DNA of 63,110 bases from CAZKUR01 sp964556005 (GTDB lineage: Bacteria; Bacteroidota; Ignavibacteria; Ignavibacteriales; Ignavibacteriaceae): assembly GCA_964556005.1 (NCBI GenBank), contig CAZKUR010000017.1, positions 1 to 63,110 of the forward strand. The letters are read 5' to 3'. How positions within the stretch are numbered: the first letter of the stretch is position 1; each line of letters begins with the position of its first letter. Both the position numbers and the translations under genes were made by a program. Shown piece by piece: positions 60,828-63,110 of the stretch. The notes beneath the pieces were generated by a model. It was not told where the DNA came from. It was given only the letters and a program-made list of their open reading frames with translations, and made no database searches.

Positions 60828-61559
60828 CTACAGAAGCCCAAACATACTTCTTAATCTCAGCTTCCAAACCATGGATATTGCTTCACGTACAATCTTTCTG
60901 GACATTTTAGAAGTTCCTTTTACACGGTCGGTAAATATTATTGAAATTTCACCGAGATTAAAACCCTTTTTCCAGGCTTTAAAGTTCATTTCAATCTGAA
61001 ATGCATAGCCGTTCGATTTAACGCGGGAAAGGTCGATTGCTTCCAGAACTTTCCTGTTAAAACATTTATAGCCGCCGGTAGTATCTTTAATGGGGAGCCC
61101 GGTAATTAGTCTTGTATATAAATTTGCAGAATAACTAAGCAGCAATCGGCGGATGGGCCAATTGATAACATTGATACCATGCATATACCTGCTCCCGATT
61201 ACCAGGTCATAATTTTTTATCGCCTTCAGAAAACTTTTTATTTCTTTAGGATCATGTGAATAGTCCGCATCCATCTCAAAAATATATTCGTAATCATGTT
61301 CCAGTGCAAATTTAAACCCTGCTCTATAAGCGGTACCCAATCCCATTTTTTTATCTCTTTTTAATAGTTTCACACGACTATTAGATTTACTAAGATTTTC
61401 AACAAAATCGCCGGTACCATCCGGGGAATTATCATCCACTATCAAAATATCGATAGGAGTTTTCTCATATCTATTTAAAATATCCGGAATGAGTTTTTGA
61501 ACATTATCCAGTTCATTATAAGTAGGTATAATTATTAGAGATTTTTTTTCAGATTCTAT
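60828..61559 (-). CDS. Polyprenol-phosphate mannose synthase-like GT2, non-canonical or lost start codon
   Basis: The frame is open from 61559 and reads ESEKKSLIIIPTYNELDN, the conserved nucleotide-sugar start of dolichol-phosphate mannose synthases. VDDNSPDGTG, MDADYSHDP and GSRYMHG follow, and the protein ends with amphipathic helices (243 residues in all). The family is cytoplasmic and loads sugars on polyprenyl phosphate for GT-C enzymes such as those at 29462 and 55563. No ATG, GTG or TTG precedes LIIIPTYNE after the upstream stop. An ATA at 61559 has AAAGGA six bases upstream, exactly where ATG would be expected. The first TTG (61445) would cut off the active site. Confidence 0.8.
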   Translation of the reverse strand: MESEKKSLIIIPTYNELDNVQKLIPDILNRYEKTPIDILIVDDNSPDGTGDFVENLSKSNSRVKLLKRDKKMGLGTAYRAGFKFALEHDYEYIFEMDADYSHDPKEIKSFLKAIKNYDLVIGSRYMHGINVINWPIRRLLLSYSANLYTRLITGLPIKDTTGGYKCFNRKVLEAIDLSRVKSNGYAFQIEMNFKAWKKGFNLGEISIIFTDRVKGTSKMSRKIVREAISMVWKLRLRSMFGLL

Positions 61560-61734
61560 GGCTATTCCTTTATTTTCATGGTAGATAGTAGATAATTATT
61601 ATTTGATTATAAAATTTTAAAAATAATTAAAGTTATTTATTATTCATACATTTTTTTATTATAAAATTGCTCCGGCAGTAAAAACTTCATATTACCATCT
61701 TCCATTTTAACTCCCGAAGCTTCAGCGAAGGGAA

Positions 61735-63110
61735 TCAGTAATAATGCCCTTTACCAAAAAGAACAACAAAAATAGTTCTGAGAATGATTTTAAAATCCAT
61801 TCTTAAAGACATATTCTCAATATAAAAAAGATCGTAGCGCAGCTTAATTTTTACATCTTCGATACTTTCATCATATTTATGCTTAACCTGTGCCCAGCCT
61901 GTAATACCCGGACGAACTTTCAACCTTCTCGTATAAAAAGGAATTTCACCGGAAAGTTTATCGACAAAAAACGGTCTTTCCGGCCTCGGGCCAACAAGGC
62001 TCATCTCTCCTTTTAACACATTAAACATTTGGGGAATTTCATCAATCCTCATTTTTCTGATAATTTTTCCAACTCTGGTAATTCTCGGATCATCTTTAGA
62101 CGACCAAACAGGGCCTGTTTCCTCTTCTGCATTTACAAACATTGAACGGAATTTTATTATTTTAAAAACCTCTCCATTCATTCCGCATCTTTTTTGAATA
62201 AAAAAGGCAGGTCCTTTACTATCTATTTTTATCAAAATCGCTACTATTATTGTAACCGGAAGCGTTACAAGAAGAATAAATAATGAAACAAAGATATCCA
62301 TAACCCGCTTTAATTTTTTTTCCCACTCCGGCATTAACTGCGGCATGATATCGATTAAAGAGATGCCGTAAATTTGATTCGTCTTTGCCTGCCCGCTTAA
62401 AATTTCATAAAGATCCGGTGCGATTTTCAACCCAACATTTTTACCTTCGCAAAGCGAGATAATATCAACAAGTTTATCCCTGTCATCCTTATCCAGAGCG
62501 ATGATTACTTCTTTAGCGTCAATTTTTTCTATCAAATCCGGTAGCTCGGATAAATCACCGATTACATTAATTTTTTCATTAGCCTTCCCGACATTCGCAT
62601 CGTTGAGAGATACAAATCCTTTTATATCGAGGCCTAATGCACGATGTTCGTCGATTTGTTTCTGAACATCAAAACCTTTGGAATTAAAGCCGACAATCAA
62701 TGCATTTTTCCTTCCGATTCCTTTGATTAAAAGACTTCGCTGAAAGCTGCGAATAAACAATCTTCCAACTCCGACAAAAAAGAGGAATAATCCCCAATAA
62801 ATAAAAACCAATATCCTTGAGGATGAAGAAATGTTATGAAGATAATCATCAATAAATATTACAAAAAAAAGGACAAACACTCCCACAAAAGAAGCTTTAA
62901 ATAGAGTAGACATTTCATCAAATCGGGAAGCAGCAAACCATGTTCTGTACATCCCGACAAAAGTAAAGATGATCAACCAATAAAAATATACCACCAGCAT
63001 AGGGATAAAAAATTCCGGCATAATTATCGTGTGGAACCAGCCGGTCTGTACCCGGATAATAAAATAAACTATCCATGCAAGATTGATGGTGAGGAAATCG
63101 ATGAGAAGGA
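61735..63110 (-). CDS. Exopolysaccharide polyprenyl glycosylphosphotransferase (5' end outside the window)
   Basis: The frame continues without stop to the right edge, reading LIDFLTINLAWIVYF upstream of the first internal ATG (63021), so the N-terminal membrane region is incomplete. It has about four spans, then a CoA-binding-like Rossmann region (KNALIVGFNSKGFDVQ) and, from about residue 240 of the internal ATG, the sugar-transferase domain. That domain contains KRVMDIFVSLFILLVTLPV, FKIIKFRSMFVNAEEETG, RKMRIDEIPQMFNVLKGEMS, LVGPRPERP and RPGITGWAQVKHKYD. WcaJ-type enzymes put the first sugar-1-phosphate on undecaprenyl phosphate. It heads the polysaccharide genes at this end. Confidence 0.92.
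   Translation of the reverse strand, partial: LLIDFLTINLAWIVYFIIRVQTGWFHTIIMPEFFIPMLVVYFYWLIIFTFVGMYRTWFAASRFDEMSTLFKASFVGVFVLFFVIFIDDYLHNISSSSRILVFIYWGLFLFFVGVGRLFIRSFQRSLLIKGIGRKNALIVGFNSKGFDVQKQIDEHRALGLDIKGFVSLNDANVGKANEKINVIGDLSELPDLIEKIDAKEVIIALDKDDRDKLVDIISLCEGKNVGLKIAPDLYEILSGQAKTNQIYGISLIDIMPQLMPEWEKKLKRVMDIFVSLFILLVTLPVTIIVAILIKIDSKGPAFFIQKRCGMNGEVFKIIKFRSMFVNAEEETGPVWSSKDDPRITRVGKIIRKMRIDEIPQMFNVLKGEMSLVGPRPERPFFVDKLSGEIPFYTRRLKVRPGITGWAQVKHKYDESIEDVKIKLRYDLFYIENMSLRMDFKIILRTIFVVLFGKGHYY

Noticed and set aside
1..63110. CRISPR array, rRNA, tRNA or 4.5S RNA gene
   Set aside because: No regularly spaced repeats, rRNA segments or cloverleaf-like genes were recognised; the only RNA gene I can support is the partial tmRNA.

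Overview
The window comes from an AT-rich, Gram-negative, didermic bacterium of the Bacteroidota/Chlorobi group, most likely an ignavibacterium-like lineage (Ignavibacteriota). The evidence is T9SS C-terminal sorting domains, PorV/PorQ-type and DUF5723-type outer-membrane barrels, a GWxTD protein, a DUF3467 protein, a DUF4397 lipoprotein, an ATP synthase cluster without atpD/atpC, and promoters that mix a TTGACT-like -35 with a TAnnTTTG-like -7. This placement is inferred from gene families, not from a phylogenetic marker search. A 100-base run of N at 51113-51212 shows that this is a scaffold with an unresolved join.

Layout. 1-133 (-): 5' part of a tmRNA whose 3' part lies outside the window. 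292-5487 (-): PduO-type cobalamin adenosyltransferase, YgfZ, two lipoproteins and an M20 dipeptidase. 5601-8061 (+): LptF and LptG, followed by the remnant of a retropepsin-like protease. 8797-13577 (-): DUF5723 barrel, its partner lipoprotein, DUF3467 protein and a TPR lipoprotein. 13777-18116 (+): adenosine deaminase, a small unknown protein, urocanase and phosphoglycerate dehydrogenase, followed by a 144-bp MITE-like element. 18279-34003 (-): a nearly unbroken run of co-oriented genes. In transcription order it reads lipid A acyltransferase, heptosyltransferase, TsaC-like protein, GT-C/TPR glycosyltransferase, M23 peptidase, bactofilin, ATP synthase (Z,I,a,c,b,delta,alpha,gamma), then ffh-rpsP-khpA-rimM-trmD-rplS, a terminator, and an MqnA-like protein. 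34186-45775 (-): a surface and secretion block with a GWxTD protein, PorV/PorQ protein, two T9SS cargo proteins, a TonB-dependent receptor and a DUF4397 lipoprotein. 46115-50891 (-): thioredoxin, FabL-like enoyl reductase and DnaE. 51239-51837 (+): a VapB/VapC-like toxin-antitoxin pair whose toxin is broken by an exact 22-bp tandem duplication. 51883-63110 (-): dUTPase, flippase, NadC, thioesterase, a GT-C membrane protein, AccA and three surface-polysaccharide enzymes, the last running off the right edge.

How the genes work together. Envelope construction dominates: LPS transport (LptFG), lipid A acylation, heptose addition, undecaprenyl-linked sugar transfer, glycan flipping, fatty-acid synthesis (AccA, FabL) and bactofilin/M23 cell-wall shaping. 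It is interleaved with core translation, protein-targeting and ATP synthase genes. The 35.7-43.8 kb operon couples a TonB receptor, a lipoprotein, a large T9SS cargo and a PorV-like barrel, and is the best candidate for an undescribed surface system.

The clearest unusual structures are the 22-bp duplication in the toxin, a REPIN-like pair of inverted REP hairpins with compensatory stem changes (55244-55304), a perfect 20-bp palindrome against a consensus -7 box (57223-57250), a GT2 fused to a core-deleted glycosylphosphotransferase, and a dolichol-phosphate mannose synthase-like gene with no ATG, GTG or TTG at its expected start.
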